Below, one piece after another: positions 45,641-56,006 of a stretch of DNA of 64,000 bases. This stretch comes from Sphingomonas mollis (lineage in GTDB: Bacteria; Pseudomonadota; Alphaproteobacteria; Sphingomonadales; Sphingomonadaceae): the NCBI RefSeq assembly GCF_016427505.1, contig NZ_JAELXS010000005.1, forward strand, positions 62,001 through 126,000. Direction: 5' to 3'. The notes beneath the pieces are model-generated. The model saw nothing but the letters and a program-made list of their open reading frames with translations. It made no database searches and was not told where the DNA came from. Within the stretch, counting starts at the first letter, position 1. Each line of letters begins with the position of its first letter. A program made the translations under genes and the position numbers.

Positions 45641-47160
45641 TCGCCCGCCTGCTTCTCGCCGCCGCCACCCTCCTCACCGTCGCCGCGACGCCGCTGTCGC
45701 CCGCGCAGCGGTTCGGCAAGCTGTACCACGACGTCCAGATGCGCCGGCTTTTCCCTGACGGAAAGACCTTCGCCGACGCGGTGCCGAAGCGACCCGGCGC
45801 CCGCATCGTCGCGGCCTATCGCGTCTGCAAATGCGGCACCGACGCCACCCTCCGCCGCTTCGTCCTCGCCAACTTCACCCTGCCAGAGGCGCCCGTCACC
45901 CGCCCGCAACCGCGCCGGTCGCTGACCGAACATATCGATCAGCTATGGCCGCAACTGACGCGCACCACCACCACCGTCCCCGCCGGCTCCTCCGCGCTGA
46001 CCCTGCCGCGCCGCTACGTCGTCCCCGGCGGGCGTTTCCGCGAGATGTATTATTGGGACAGCTGGTTCTCGATGCTCGGCCTGCCTGCCGCCGGGCGACA
46101 GGATCTGGTAGAGGACATGGTCGTCGATTTCGGCAGCCTGATCGATCGCTACGGCCACATCCCCAACGGCACCCGCACCTATTATCTCAGCCGTTCGCAA
46201 CCGCCGTTCTTCTACCTGATCGCCGGCATGTCGCGCGACGCCGCGACGCTCGCCACCCGTACCCGCCAAATGCGCGCCGAGCACGCCTGGTGGATGCAGG
46301 GCGCCGCGACGCTCGCCCCCGGCCATGAAAGCGCCCGCGTCGTCCGCCTGCCCGACGGCGCGCTCCTCAACCGCTATTGGGACGATCGCGCCGACGCCCG
46401 CGACGAAAGCTATCGCGAGGATACCGAACTCGCCGATGCCACCCCCGGCCGTCCCCGCGCCGAACTGATGCGCGATCTGCGCGCGGCGGCGGAGAGCGGC
46501 TGGGACTTTTCGTCACGCTGGCTGGCGGACGGCCGCAGCCTTGCCACGATCCGCACGACGCGGCTGGTGCCCGTCGATCTCAACAGCCTGATGGTCGGCA
46601 TGGAACAGGCGATCGCCGCCAATTGCCGCGCGCTGCGCGACACGCCCTGCGCCACCAGCTTCACCGCCCGTGCGGAGGCGCGCACGCAGGCGATCCGCCG
46701 CCATCTGTGGAATGGCCGCTTCTTCGCCGACTACGATCTCGACACCGGCCAGCCGAACACGGTCGCCACCGCCGCGATGACCTTTCCCCTGTTCGCCGGC
46801 GTTGCCACCGCCGATCAGGCGCGCGCCACCGCCCGCGCCTTCGCCCCCTTCGTGGGAGAGGGCGGCGTCCGCACCACGCTGACCGGGTCCGGCCAGCAAT
46901 GGGACGATCCCAATGGCTGGGCGCCGCTGCAATGGATCGCGATCCAGGGCCTGCGCCGCTACGGCGAACAGGCGCTCGCGACCCGGATCAAAGCCGCATG
47001 GCTCGCCACCGTCACCCGCGAATATGAGGCGTCGGGCAAGCTGCTGGAGAAATACGACGTGGTCGAACGGCGCCCCGGTGGCGGCGGCGAATATCCCAAT
47101 CAGGACGGCTTCGGCTGGACCAACGGGGTCACCCGCGCACTGCTGACCGAGAAACCCTGA
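45637..47160 (+). CDS. treA: Exported trehalase (GH37)
   Basis: The enzyme hydrolyses trehalose to two glucoses. The 507-residue protein has a signal peptide (LLLAAATLLTVAATPLSPA) and both trehalase signatures: PGGRFREMYYWDSW and QWDDPNGWAP. It also has the substrate segment SGWDFSSRWL. Start is TTG 45637, overlapping the glgX stop, with GGAG upstream. It is therefore periplasmic and translationally coupled to an intracellular glycogen enzyme. No treS, treY or treZ is present here. Confidence 0.93.
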
Positions 47161-47169
47161 TTCTGGTCG

Positions 47170-47565
47170 CTAACGCTGCCGCTGCATCATCTCGGCCATC
47201 GGCATCAGATTGTGGTGCAGATGGCCCATGATCCACAGCGATCCCACCAGCACCAGCGCCACGATCAGCACGCCGAACGCCAGCGCCAGCACGTTGTTGG
47301 TGTTGTCCGGCCCGGTCGTCACGTGCAGAAAGAACACCAGATGCACGCCCATCTGCGCCACCGCCAGCGCGATCAGCGCAACCGGGATCGCCGGGCCATA
47401 GATCAGGTTGCTGCCCGCCGCCGCGAACGACGCCGCCGTCAGCAACCCGGCCAGCACCAGCCCGATGACATAGGTGCGCACCCCCGCGGCGATCGATTCC
47501 CGCCCGCCTTCCTCACCCGGCGCATTCTGATCGTCCAGATCCTCGCCATGCTGCCGGTCGCTCAT
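47170..47565 (-). CDS. cyoD: Cytochrome o ubiquinol oxidase subunit IV
   Basis: The 131-residue protein has three membrane spans: TYVIGLVLAGLLTAASF, YGPAIPVALIALAVAQMGVH and VLALAFGVLIVALVLVGSLW. The motif VHLVFFLHV is typical of CyoD. It assists assembly of the oxidase. The ATG at 47565 overlaps the cyoC stop (ATGA). It is the last gene of cyoABCD and converges on treA. Confidence 0.93.
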   Translation of the reverse strand: MSDRQHGEDLDDQNAPGEEGGRESIAAGVRTYVIGLVLAGLLTAASFAAAGSNLIYGPAIPVALIALAVAQMGVHLVFFLHVTTGPDNTNNVLALAFGVLIVALVLVGSLWIMGHLHHNLMPMAEMMQRQR

Positions 47566-48206
47566 AGTCCCGCCCCCAGCAGATAGACCACGGTGAACAA
47601 CGCCACCCAGATGATGTCCAGCGCGTGCCAGAACAGGCTGAAGCACGCGATCCGGCGCAGGATGTCGTCGCGGAAATCCTTCGCCCATACCTGCGCCATC
47701 ATCGTCATCAGCCACAACAGCCCCAGCGCGACGTGCAGTCCATGACACCCGACCAGCGCGAAGAACGCGGACAGGAACGCGCTGCGCCCCGGCCCCGCCC
47801 GTTCGCCGATCAGATGCGTGAACTCATAGACTTCCAGACACAGGAACGCCGCGCCCAGCATCCCGGTCACCGCCATCGCGACCAGAAACCAGAACCGGTG
47901 GCGCGCGATCGTCGCGATCCCCGCCATGCCGCAGGCGAAGGACGACAGCAGCAATAGCACCGTCTCCCATCCGACCAGCGTCAGGTCGAACAGTTTCGCG
48001 CCGGATGGTCCCCCCGCAGTCTCGCCGACCAGCACCGCATAGGCCGCGAAGAAACCGGCGAACATGATGAAGTCCGACAGCAGGAATATCCAGAAGCCAT
48101 AGGCGACGACGATGCGCTTGGGCGCCGGCCCCCGCTCGCTGACCGGCACCTCGCCATGCCCCAGCTTGTGCGGATCGTTGCTGCTCTGGGCCTGCGTGGC
48201 GCTCAT
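47562..48206 (-). CDS. cyoC: Cytochrome o ubiquinol oxidase subunit III
   Basis: The 214-residue protein has five membrane spans of the heme-copper oxidase subunit III family, with [25 protein letters not shown] text ([20 protein letters not shown]), [20 protein letters not shown], and [18 protein letters not shown]. It overlaps cyoB and cyoD by four bases each. Confidence 0.95.
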   Translation of the reverse strand: MSATQAQSSNDPHKLGHGEVPVSERGPAPKRIVVAYGFWIFLLSDFIMFAGFFAAYAVLVGETAGGPSGAKLFDLTLVGWETVLLLLSSFACGMAGIATIARHRFWFLVAMAVTGMLGAAFLCLEVYEFTHLIGERAGPGRSAFLSAFFALVGCHGLHVALGLLWLMTMMAQVWAKDFRDDILRRIACFSLFWHALDIIWVALFTVVYLLGAGL

Positions 48207-50209
48207 GTCGTCGCCCCATCGGGTACGCCGAGCAGCGCCGCCTTGCCCTCGCGCCGCAACCGGTCGCGTCGCTCCACCTCATCCGCCGCAATCTCATATT
48301 CCGTCTCGTCCCGCCACGCGAACACGACGAACGTGGCCCAGGCACCGACAAAGCCTAGGATGACCAGCCACCAGATATGCCAGATCAACGCAAAGCCCAT
48401 CGCCGTCGCGAAGAAGGCCGAAACGACACCGGTCGGCGAGTTTTTCGGCATCTCGATCGCGACATAGTCCGGCAAATCGGACAACCGTTGCTCCTCGCGC
48501 GCGGCCGATTTCAGGCCCCAATAGGCTTCCTCGCCACGCACATCGGGCAGCGCCGCGAAGTTGAAGATCGGTGGTGGTGACGTCGTCGCCCATTCCAGCG
48601 TCCGGCCATCCCACGGATCGCCGCTCTCATCGACCAGCGCCGCACGGTTGCGGATCGACACGACGAACATGACGATCTGGCAGGCTATACCGCACGCAAT
48701 CAACAGCGCCCCCACCCCCGCCGCGATCAGCCATGGCTGCCACCCCGCGACGTTGTAATGCCCCAGCCGCCGCGTCATCCCCATCAGACCCAGCACATAC
48801 AGCGGCATGAACGCGACGTAGAATCCGGTCAGCCAGAACCAGAACGACCGCTTTCCCCATTTCTCGTCCAGCGTGAAGCCGAACGCCTTGGGCCACCAGT
48901 ATGTCAGCCCGGCAAACGCGCCGAACAGCACGCCCGGGATCACGATGTTGTGGAAATGCGCGACGAGGAACAGCGAGTTGTGCAGCACGAAATCGGCCGG
49001 CGGCACGGCGAGCAGCACCCCCGTCATCCCGCCGATGACAAAGGTCACGATGAACCCCACCGACCACAGCATCATCGACGTATATCGGATGCGCCCGCCG
49101 AACATCGTGAAGATCCAGTTGAACACCTTCACACCCGTCGGCACCGCGATAATCATCGTCGCGATCCCGAAGAACCCGTTGACGTCCGCGCCCGCCCCCA
49201 TGGTGAAGAAGTGGTGCAGCCACACCATGAACGCCAACAGGCAGATCGCCATCGTCGCGACGATCATCGACCTGTATCCGAACAATGGCTTGCCGGAAAA
49301 GGTCGACACCACCTCGCTGAAGATGCCGAACGCGGGCAGGATCAGGATATACACCTCCGGGTGGCCCCACGCCCAGATCAGGTTCACGAACATCATCTGG
49401 TTGCCGCCCAGTTCGTTCGTGAAGAAATGGAACCCCAGATACCGGTCCAGCGTCAGCATCGCGAGCGTCGCGGTCAGGATCGGAAACGCCGCGACGATCA
49501 GCAGGTTGGTCGCCAGCGACGTCCAGCAGAACATCGGCATCCGCGTGTAACCCATGCCCGGCGCCCGCATCTTCAGGATCGTCGTGACCAGGTTCACGCC
49601 CGACAGCAGCGTACCGACACCCGATATCTGCAGCGCCCACAGATAATAATCGACACCCACGCCGGGCGAGAAGCGCAGCTCGCTGAGCGGCGGATAGACC
49701 ACCCATCCCGTCTTCGCGAACTCGCCGATGACGAGGCTGACATTGACCAGCAGCGCGCCGCTCGCGGTCAGCCAGAAACTCACCGAATTCAGCGTCGGGA
49801 ACGCCACGTCGCGGATACCCAGTTGCAGCGGCACCGCGAAATTCATCAGCCCGATCATGAACGGCATCGCGACGAAAAAGATCATGATGACGCCGTGCGC
49901 GGTGAACACCTGATCGTAATGGTCCGGCGGCAGGTAACCGGGATTGCCATAGGCGATCGCCTGTTGTGACCGCATCAGCAACGCGTCCGAAAACCCGCGC
50001 AGCAGCATTACCGCCGCCAGCACGCAATACATCACGCCGATCCGCTTGTGATCGACCGACGTGATCCACTCGCGCCACAGATATGGGAAATATCCACGCT
50101 TCCACACCCAGCCGAGCAGACTCAGGATCGCCAGCGCGACGATGGCGGAGGCCGCGATCGGAATCGGCTCGTCGAGCGGGATGGAGTCGAGGCCCAGTTT
50201 ACCGAACAC
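48203..50209 (-). CDS. cyoB: Cytochrome o ubiquinol oxidase subunit I
   Basis: The catalytic subunit carries low-spin heme and the heme-copper centre and pumps protons. The 668-residue protein has about 14-15 spans. Ligands are visible in [31 protein letters not shown] (His-Tyr pair) and [10 protein letters not shown] (copper His pair). The late heme ligands lie in [13 protein letters not shown]. Start GTG 50209 has GGGAG upstream and overlaps the cyoA end by 11 bases. Confidence 0.97.
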   Translation of the reverse strand: MFGKLGLDSIPLDEPIPIAASAIVALAILSLLGWVWKRGYFPYLWREWITSVDHKRIGVMYCVLAAVMLLRGFSDALLMRSQQAIAYGNPGYLPPDHYDQVFTAHGVIMIFFVAMPFMIGLMNFAVPLQLGIRDVAFPTLNSVSFWLTASGALLVNVSLVIGEFAKTGWVVYPPLSELRFSPGVGVDYYLWALQISGVGTLLSGVNLVTTILKMRAPGMGYTRMPMFCWTSLATNLLIVAAFPILTATLAMLTLDRYLGFHFFTNELGGNQMMFVNLIWAWGHPEVYILILPAFGIFSEVVSTFSGKPLFGYRSMIVATMAICLLAFMVWLHHFFTMGAGADVNGFFGIATMIIAVPTGVKVFNWIFTMFGGRIRYTSMMLWSVGFIVTFVIGGMTGVLLAVPPADFVLHNSLFLVAHFHNIVIPGVLFGAFAGLTYWWPKAFGFTLDEKWGKRSFWFWLTGFYVAFMPLYVLGLMGMTRRLGHYNVAGWQPWLIAAGVGALLIACGIACQIVMFVVSIRNRAALVDESGDPWDGRTLEWATTSPPPIFNFAALPDVRGEEAYWGLKSAAREEQRLSDLPDYVAIEMPKNSPTGVVSAFFATAMGFALIWHIWWLVILGFVGAWATFVVFAWRDETEYEIAADEVERRDRLRREGKAALLGVPDGATT

Positions 50210-51086
50210 CCGAATTCTCCCGCCCGTCGGTCGCTTCCTCACGCACCGACGCACCCGCATTGGCGACGATGCGGTCGTACAGCCCCGGCGCGACCGCACC
50301 GAATGCCATCTGCTTCTCACTGCCCGGATGCCGGGCCAGCGTCAGGAAACGGGGCGTATCCAGCACCTGACCACGCCCCCGCGTTTGCGCCACCCAACCG
50401 GCGAACCGCGCCGGCGCGACCGCATCGACGGCGAAGTCCATATCGGCGAACCCCTCACCGCTGTAATGCGCGGACAGGCCATGGAAGCGGCCGGGCTTGT
50501 CCGCCTGCAAATGCAGTTTCGCGTCCATCCCCGACATCGCATAGATCTGGCTGCCCAGTTGCGAGATGAAGAAGCTGTTCATCACCGTACCGCTGGTGAT
50601 GCGAAAACTGATCGGCGTTCCCGCGGGGATCACCAGCCGGTTGACCGTCGCGATCCCCAGTTCGGGATAGATGAACACCCATTTCCAATCGAGCGAGACG
50701 ACCTGCACCTGCAACGGCCGTACCGACGACGCCAGTGGCTTCTCAGGGGCCAGCTCGTGCGTGCTGATCCACGTCAGCCCCGCCAGAAAGATCACGACAA
50801 GCGCCGGGATCGACCACACCAGCAATTCCAGCCGCCCGGAATAAGACCAGTCAGGCCGATATTCCGCCTTGTCGTTTCCCGCCCTGAACCACCAGCCGAC
50901 GGCCAGCGCCAGCAGGATCGTTGGCACGACGATGCACAGCATGATCGCGAGCGCATTGAACAACACGGTCCGCTCGCCCGCCGCCACCGGCCCCGCCGGA
51001 TCGAGCACGCCGCGCGAGCATCCCGATAACGCAACCATGCACGCCGCGAAGCTGGATCGACCGATCACCCGCCGCATACGGCTCAC
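50199..51086 (-). CDS. cyoA: Cytochrome o ubiquinol oxidase subunit II (lipoprotein)
   Basis: The 295-residue protein has a lipoprotein signal (lipobox ALSGC), two spans ([22 protein letters not shown] and [19 protein letters not shown]) and a cupredoxin domain with [21 protein letters not shown] and [15 protein letters not shown]. It lacks the CuA cysteines of cytochrome c oxidases, so it is the quinol type. GTG 51086 or ATG 51077 could be the start. It heads the cyoABCD operon and diverges from the CitE-like gene. Confidence 0.95.
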   Translation of the reverse strand: MSRMRRVIGRSSFAACMVALSGCSRGVLDPAGPVAAGERTVLFNALAIMLCIVVPTILLALAVGWWFRAGNDKAEYRPDWSYSGRLELLVWSIPALVVIFLAGLTWISTHELAPEKPLASSVRPLQVQVVSLDWKWVFIYPELGIATVNRLVIPAGTPISFRITSGTVMNSFFISQLGSQIYAMSGMDAKLHLQADKPGRFHGLSAHYSGEGFADMDFAVDAVAPARFAGWVAQTRGRGQVLDTPRFLTLARHPGSEKQMAFGAVAPGLYDRIVANAGASVREEATDGRENSGVR

Positions 51087-51182
51087 AGGTACACATGCCC
51101 GGCAATGACCATCACCGGGAGACGTGCAGTGTCGGAACGGCGTGTCATCCCGCTTTCGGTCACGTCAACGAGACGCTACGCC

Positions 51183-52034
51183 ATGCCGATGGTTCCGCCC
51201 CGCCCCCGCCGCAGCGCGCTTTTCCTCCCCGCCTCCAATCCGCGCGCCATCGCCAAGGCCCGCACGCTGCCCTGCGACGTCGTCATCCTCGATCTGGAAG
51301 ACGCGGTCGCCCCCGACATGAAGGACGACGCCCGCGCCCGCGCCGTCGCCGCCGTGGCGGAAGGGGGGTTCGGCGATCGCGAACTCGTCATCCGCGTCAA
51401 CGCGGCCGGTACGCCGTGGCATGCGGACGATCTCGCCGCATTGGCCAGTACGGCGATCGATGCGATCCTGTTGCCCAAGGTAGACGATGCCGCCGCCGTC
51501 TCCGCTGCACGCGATCGTCTCGGCCACGACGCGCCGGCCTTGTGGGCGATGATCGAAAGCGCACGCGGCGTGTTAAACCTGCCCGCCATCGCCGCTGGCG
51601 CGGCCGATGCGAGGCTCACCGCGTTGGTGGCCGGCACCAACGATCTCGCGATCGACCTGCGTTGCCGTCCCGGTCCGGATCGCGCGCCGCTATTGCCAGC
51701 GCTCGCCCGGATCGTCATCGCCGCCCGCGCGGCGGAAATGACGGCGCTCGACGGTGTCCTCAACGCGATCGATCAACCCGACCGGCTCGCGGCGGAATGC
51801 GACCAGGGTCGCGCCTGGGGCTTCGACGGCAAGACGTTGATCCATCCCGCCCAGATCGATGCCGCCAATGCCGCCTTCGGCCCCTCCCCCGACGACATCG
51901 CCTGGGCCACCCGCGTCATCGCCGCCTTCGCCGATCCCGTCTATGACGGACGAGGCGCGATCCGTCTGGATGGTGCCATGGTGGAACGGCTGCATCTGGC
52001 GGAGGCGGAACGCATCATGGCACTAATGCGATAG
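51183..52034 (+). CDS. CitE/HpcH-like CoA-ester lyase
   Basis: The 283-residue protein is of the HpcH/HpaI-CitE family (malyl-CoA, citramalyl-CoA or citryl lyases). Visible features are RRSALFLPASNPRAIAKA, CDVVILDLEDAVAPDMKD, ELVIRVNAAGTPW, AILLPKVDDA, MIESARGVLNL, LVAGTNDLAIDLR and FDGKTLIHPAQID. Arg, Glu (MIES) and Asp (LEDAV/DLA) ligands for Mg2+ are present. No citF/citD neighbours, so it is a stand-alone lyase. ATG 51183 is preferred; GTG/ATG starts upstream at 51105 are open. Confidence 0.88.
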   Translation: MPMVPPRPRRSALFLPASNPRAIAKARTLPCDVVILDLEDAVAPDMKDDARARAVAAVAEGGFGDRELVIRVNAAGTPWHADDLAALASTAIDAILLPKVDDAAAVSAARDRLGHDAPALWAMIESARGVLNLPAIAAGAADARLTALVAGTNDLAIDLRCRPGPDRAPLLPALARIVIAARAAEMTALDGVLNAIDQPDRLAAECDQGRAWGFDGKTLIHPAQIDAANAAFGPSPDDIAWATRVIAAFADPVYDGRGAIRLDGAMVERLHLAEAERIMALMR

Positions 52035-52063
52035 GAGTTGCGGTCAGTCTATCGCGCCACACC

Positions 52064-52143
52064 GTTCTCCTGCGAACGCAGGAGTCCAGAATAACGAGTG
52101 GCACCGCCCGTGATACGGGATTCCTGCGTTCGCAGGAAAACAC
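52064..52143. repeat. Inverted pair of 16-base palindromes (family C)
   Basis: GTTCTCCTGCGAACGCAGGA at 52064-52083 and its inverted relative TTCCTGCGTTCGCAGGAA at 52121-52138. Each copy is itself a palindrome around CCTGCGAACGCAGG, and the two face each other. It lies in a 294-base gene-free gap. Such elements are common in sphingomonad genomes (from memory). Confidence 0.9.
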
Positions 52144-52166
52144 CCATCAGCCGCTCACGAGCAACC

Positions 52167-52292
52167 TAGAGCATCGAGCGTGAAATCAGACCCACCCTCC
52201 GTTCGGCCTGAGCGAAGTCGAAGGCCATGTCCCGCGGCGGTGCTTCGACTTCGCTCAGCACGAACGGATCATATTAAACGCTCGATGCTCTA
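52167..52292. repeat. Nested palindromes: 15-base outer pair enclosing family B copy 2
   Basis: Outer arms TAGAGCATCGAGCGT (52167-52181) and its exact complement (52278-52292) enclose a second inverted repeat. Inner arms are 52200-52224 and 52243-52267 (core CTGAGCGAAGTCGAAG), matching family B at 18491-18582. The nesting suggests one element inserted into another. It lies between the CitE-like gene and the convergent Mla lipoprotein gene. Confidence 0.9.
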
Positions 52293-52328
52293 AAAAGACA
52301 CAGGAAAGCACACCCGCCTCAGGCAATC

Positions 52329-52922
52329 CTACCGCCCGATCCAGTCCGCCACCTGCGTCGCCACCTGATTGGCCGCCTGATTCAATGCCGGCCCGGCACT
52401 GGCCGCATCAATCGCCGCTACCGGCACCCGCGCCTCGAAGCGGCGCTTCTCGGTGTTCGATGCACCCGAACGCGACAGCGCCGCGTCGAACGTCACCACC
52501 GCCTCGCGCGTCGTCGCGTCCAGCCCGAAATTGCGGAGTTCACCCGCCAGCTGGTCGTTGGCCTCGGTCACCGCCTGCACCTGACTGATGACCACGCGCC
52601 CCGCGCGTGCCGCGATCGTGTCGGACATCAGGCGCGCGAACAGCCGCGCCGGCGGTTCCGACCATTGCGCATCCTTCACATAGGCCAGCGTCGTCGGCGT
52701 CGCCTGCACCGGCACCCGCGCCGCGGCGAGCGCGGTCGGCGTCACCGGCACCTGCACCACGATCGACTTCGCCCTGGCCGAATCCTGCTGCTGGCCCACC
52801 GGCACCGATGCCGTGCTGGTCAGCGTCATCAGCGTATCGGGCGGGGTCGCGCCGAAACTGATGCATCCGCCCAGCGGTGCGGCCACGGCCAGCATCATGG
52901 CGACGGTGATCGACTTGTTCAT
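52329..52922 (-). CDS. PqiC/MlaX-type transport auxiliary lipoprotein
   Basis: The 197-residue protein has a lipoprotein signal (lipobox PLGGC), and the ABC-transport auxiliary domain: SIVVQVPVTPTALAAARVPV, LAYVKDAQWSEPPARLFARL, and an end ALNQAANQVATQVADWI. In such systems it acts as the outer-membrane-facing partner of an MCE protein. It lies 7 bases after mlaD as the last gene of the four-gene transporter operon. Confidence 0.88.
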   Translation of the reverse strand: MNKSITVAMMLAVAAPLGGCISFGATPPDTLMTLTSTASVPVGQQQDSARAKSIVVQVPVTPTALAAARVPVQATPTTLAYVKDAQWSEPPARLFARLMSDTIAARAGRVVISQVQAVTEANDQLAGELRNFGLDATTREAVVTFDAALSRSGASNTEKRRFEARVPVAAIDAASAGPALNQAANQVATQVADWIGR

Positions 52923-52929
52923 GATGCCC

Positions 52930-53892
52930 TCACTTACCCTTGTAGTCCGGCAGCTTCTGCTGCCCGATCAGCGAGCTCGCGCCGCCCTGATCGACCTTTT
53001 CCGCCACCGACGACAGTGCCGCCGCCGTCACGCGCAAATCGCGCACCAGCCGGTTGGCCTCCGGCACCGTCTGGCGCGAGAAGGTCTGCAGGCCCGGCCG
53101 GGCATCGCCGATCGCCGCGTTCAGCGTCTCCGCCGATTTCTGCGCCGACGCGATCGCGCCGTTCAGGTTCTTGATCGTCGGCTGGATATCGTTCGCCAGC
53201 ACGCCGTTGGTCGTCTCCGCCAGCGCGCCGATCTGCTTGGACGCCTCGCCCGCCTGCTGGATCGCGATCCGCGTCTGCGCCAGCGTCGCGGCGATCTCCG
53301 GCCCACGATCGGCCAGCGCATCGGTCAGCCGGTTCGTGTTCTCCAGAATGCCCGCGATCGATGCCTGATTGCGATCGGTCAGCAGGCCGGTCAGCCGCTC
53401 GGTAAGCGTCGACAGGCGTTCCAGCAACTGCGGCGCCGAATTCAGGATCGCGCCGATGCCGCCCTGCTTGGTCGCGATCACCGGTACGCCGTAAGGGCAG
53501 ACCGTCGGGTTCGGCGGCTCCGGGCAGACGATCGGCGCGGCGCCCTTGCGCGCGCCGTCCAGCGACACCGTGCTGGTGCCGGTGAAGCTGCCGATCACCG
53601 TCGCCGTCGTCCCTTGCAGCACCGGCGTATCGTCGTTCACGCTGATGCGGACGCGCACGAACTGCGGGTCGTTCGCCCACAGCACGATCTGCTTCACCTG
53701 CCCCGACGGGACGCCCGAATAGGTGACGACCGATCCGCGCGCCAATCCATCCACCGACTGGCGGAAGAAGATGTCGTACTCCTTCTCCTCGGCGCCACCG
53801 ACACGCGCGATCCACACGGTGAACAGCGCCAGCACCGCCAGAAGGATCAGCACGACGGCACCGACCAGAACATGGTTCGAACGGGTTTCCAT
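52930..53892 (-). CDS. mlaD: MlaD-like MCE-domain lipid-binding protein
   Basis: The 320-residue protein has an N-terminal membrane anchor (HVLVGAVVLILLAVLALFTVWI) and one MCE domain: YDIFFRQSVDGLARGSVVTY, GVPSGQVKQIVLW. A long helical tail with repeated QI/LA heptads follows. MCE proteins form hexameric channels for phospholipids between membranes. It shares a base with the ATPase gene (TGATG). The tail is longer than that of E. coli MlaD, as in LetB/PqiB-like single-MCE proteins of alphaproteobacteria. Confidence 0.93.
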   Translation of the reverse strand: METRSNHVLVGAVVLILLAVLALFTVWIARVGGAEEKEYDIFFRQSVDGLARGSVVTYSGVPSGQVKQIVLWANDPQFVRVRISVNDDTPVLQGTTATVIGSFTGTSTVSLDGARKGAAPIVCPEPPNPTVCPYGVPVIATKQGGIGAILNSAPQLLERLSTLTERLTGLLTDRNQASIAGILENTNRLTDALADRGPEIAATLAQTRIAIQQAGEASKQIGALAETTNGVLANDIQPTIKNLNGAIASAQKSAETLNAAIGDARPGLQTFSRQTVPEANRLVRDLRVTAAALSSVAEKVDQGGASSLIGQQKLPDYKGK

Positions 53893-54821
53893 CAGCCTGT
53901 TCCTGTTGCCTCGTGAGTCGCCCCACGGGCGTTGTTGTCTGCCTGTCCGCCCTGCGACCGTTCGCCGGTGCGGTTCGCCTCGACCTCAGTCGGATGGCGA
54001 CTTGCCTCGACCTCGGCCCCGTGCATTTCCTGCGTCGAGGCCGCCGCACGGCCACGCGGACCCTTGAAATATTCCTGGATCCACGGATGATCGGTGGCCA
54101 GCAGTTCGTCGATCGTGCCGACCGCGATCACCCGCTTTTCCGCCAGCACCGCCACCCGGTCGCAGATCGCGTACAGCGTATCGAGATCGTGCGTGATGAG
54201 GAACACCGTCAGCCCGAGCGTCCGGCTGAGCGAGCGGATCAATTCGTCGAAGGCCGATGCGCCGATCGGGTCCAGCCCCGCCGTCGGCTCGTCGAGGAAC
54301 AGCAGCTCCGGGTCGAGCGCCAGCGCCCGCGCCAGCCCGGCCCGCTTCTTCATGCCGCCCGACAGTTCGGCCGGATATTTCGGCCCGGCATCCGCGGGCA
54401 AGCCGGTCATCACGACCTTGTACGACGCGATCTCGTCGAGCAGCGAGCGCGGCAGCGTGCCGTAGAATTCACGCAGCGGCACCTGCACGTTCTCGGCCAC
54501 CGTCAGCGTCGAAAACAGCGCCCCGCCCTGGAACAATACGCCCCAGCGCTTGCGGATATTCGTCGCCTCGGTCTCGTCACGGCCGATCGTCGGCTCGCCG
54601 AACACGGTGATCTCGCCCTTGTCCGGTGTCTGGAGCCCGATGATCGATCGCATCAGCACCGACTTGCCGGTGCCCGATCCGCCGACCACGCCCAGAATCT
54701 CGCCTCGACGCACCTGCAAATCGAGATTGTCATGGACGACCGACGATTCGCCGAAACTGTTGCGCAGCCCCTTCACGTCGATGATGACGTCGTCGCGGCG
54801 CTGGTTGCGGTCATGGGGCAT
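53892..54821 (-). CDS. mlaF: MlaF-like ABC transporter ATPase
   Basis: The ATPase drives lipid transport with MlaE. The 309-residue protein has Walker A GGSGTGKS, signature LSGGMKKRAGLARAL, Walker B LLFLDEPTAGLD and the H-loop LITHDLD. A 50-residue polar C-terminal extension follows, rich in Glu, Arg and Gly. ATG 54821 shares a base with the mlaE stop (TGATG); the upstream open frame is mlaE shadow. Confidence 0.95.
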   Translation of the reverse strand: MPHDRNQRRDDVIIDVKGLRNSFGESSVVHDNLDLQVRRGEILGVVGGSGTGKSVLMRSIIGLQTPDKGEITVFGEPTIGRDETEATNIRKRWGVLFQGGALFSTLTVAENVQVPLREFYGTLPRSLLDEIASYKVVMTGLPADAGPKYPAELSGGMKKRAGLARALALDPELLFLDEPTAGLDPIGASAFDELIRSLSRTLGLTVFLITHDLDTLYAICDRVAVLAEKRVIAVGTIDELLATDHPWIQEYFKGPRGRAAASTQEMHGAEVEASRHPTEVEANRTGERSQGGQADNNARGATHEATGTG

Positions 54822-55918
54822 CAGTTCCACCCCACCCATGTGAAGAATACCGCAAAGAACGCATCGAGCACGATCACCAGAAAGATGCCCTGCACCACCG
54901 CCGATGTCGTGCGCAGGCCGACCTGTTCCGCATCCGCCTCGACCTGCATCCCCTGGAAACAGCCGGCGATGGCGATGATCGCACCGAATACCGGCGCCTT
55001 GATGAGGCCGACATACAGGTCGGTGATCGGCACCACTTCGCGGATGCGGCTGATGAACGTGACCGGCGGAATGCCCAGCGATATCCACGCCAGCAGGCCA
55101 CCACCGATGATCGCGATCAGCGAGGCGTAAAAGCCCAGCAGCGGCATCAGCATGATCGCCGCCAGCGTGCGCGGCAGCACCAGCGCCTCCATCGGCGACA
55201 CGCCGATCGTCCGCATCGCGTCGATCTCTTCGGTCAGCTTCATCGTGCCGAGCTGCGCCGCGAACGCCGAACCCGAACGGCCCGCCACCATGATCGCGGT
55301 CATCAGCACGCCCAGTTCGCGCAGCGTCAGCCGCCCGACCAGATTGATCGTGAACACCTCCGCCCCGAACTGGCGCAACTGCACCGCGCCCTGTTGCGCG
55401 ATGACGATGCCGATCAGGAAGCTCATCAGGCCGATGATGCCCAGCGACGCGACGCCGACCGTTTCGAATTCATGCACGACCGCATTGAAGCGGAAGCGGC
55501 GCGGATGGCGGATGACCGATCCGAACGCCAGCGTCGTCGCGCCAAGGAAACCGAGCAGCCCCAGCAACGTGCGCCCGGTCAGGACGACCGCATCACCGAT
55601 CTCGCCCAGCACGCGGGTGAAGCCGCTCGCCTGCGACGGGCGCAGCGCGACGTGCTGGTCGGACCCGACCACCTGATCGAACAACTGCCGCGCATCGTCA
55701 TCCAGTCCCTCGACCGGCGCATCGTGACGGGCGGCGAAGCGATGGACGATCCACGCACCGACCGTGTCCATCCGGTCGACATCGGACAGATCGACCCGGT
55801 CCACTTTGCCGCCGACCTGTTCCAGTCGATCCGGCAACGTCCCGAGTCGCGCTAGCGACAGGTCGCCGGAAAAGCGAACCGTGTCGCCATCTTCGCGGAA
55901 GTCTGCAGCGGCGGTCAT
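54821..55918 (-). CDS. mlaE: MlaE-like permease with N-terminal STAS-like domain
   Basis: The 365-residue protein begins with a STAS/MlaB-like domain (about 1-100: FREDGDTVRFSGDLSLARLG, VDRVDLSDVDRMDTVGAWIV). The MlaE permease follows, with about six hydrophobic segments, QFGAEVFTINLVGRLTLREL, and MTAIMVAGRSGSAFAAQLGTMKLTEEIDAM. A fusion explains the absence of a separate mlaB gene. The ATG at 55918 has AGAGAGG upstream. It is first in the operon mlaE-mlaF-mlaD-lipoprotein. Confidence 0.95.
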   Translation of the reverse strand: MTAAADFREDGDTVRFSGDLSLARLGTLPDRLEQVGGKVDRVDLSDVDRMDTVGAWIVHRFAARHDAPVEGLDDDARQLFDQVVGSDQHVALRPSQASGFTRVLGEIGDAVVLTGRTLLGLLGFLGATTLAFGSVIRHPRRFRFNAVVHEFETVGVASLGIIGLMSFLIGIVIAQQGAVQLRQFGAEVFTINLVGRLTLRELGVLMTAIMVAGRSGSAFAAQLGTMKLTEEIDAMRTIGVSPMEALVLPRTLAAIMLMPLLGFYASLIAIIGGGLLAWISLGIPPVTFISRIREVVPITDLYVGLIKAPVFGAIIAIAGCFQGMQVEADAEQVGLRTTSAVVQGIFLVIVLDAFFAVFFTWVGWN

Positions 55919-56006
55919 CGATCGCCTCTCTGCGGGAAAGCGCCCGCCACGGCAAGCCGGTACTGCATCACGGCGAACCGCGCGGGCGATCGGCCGATGC
56001 GTCCGA

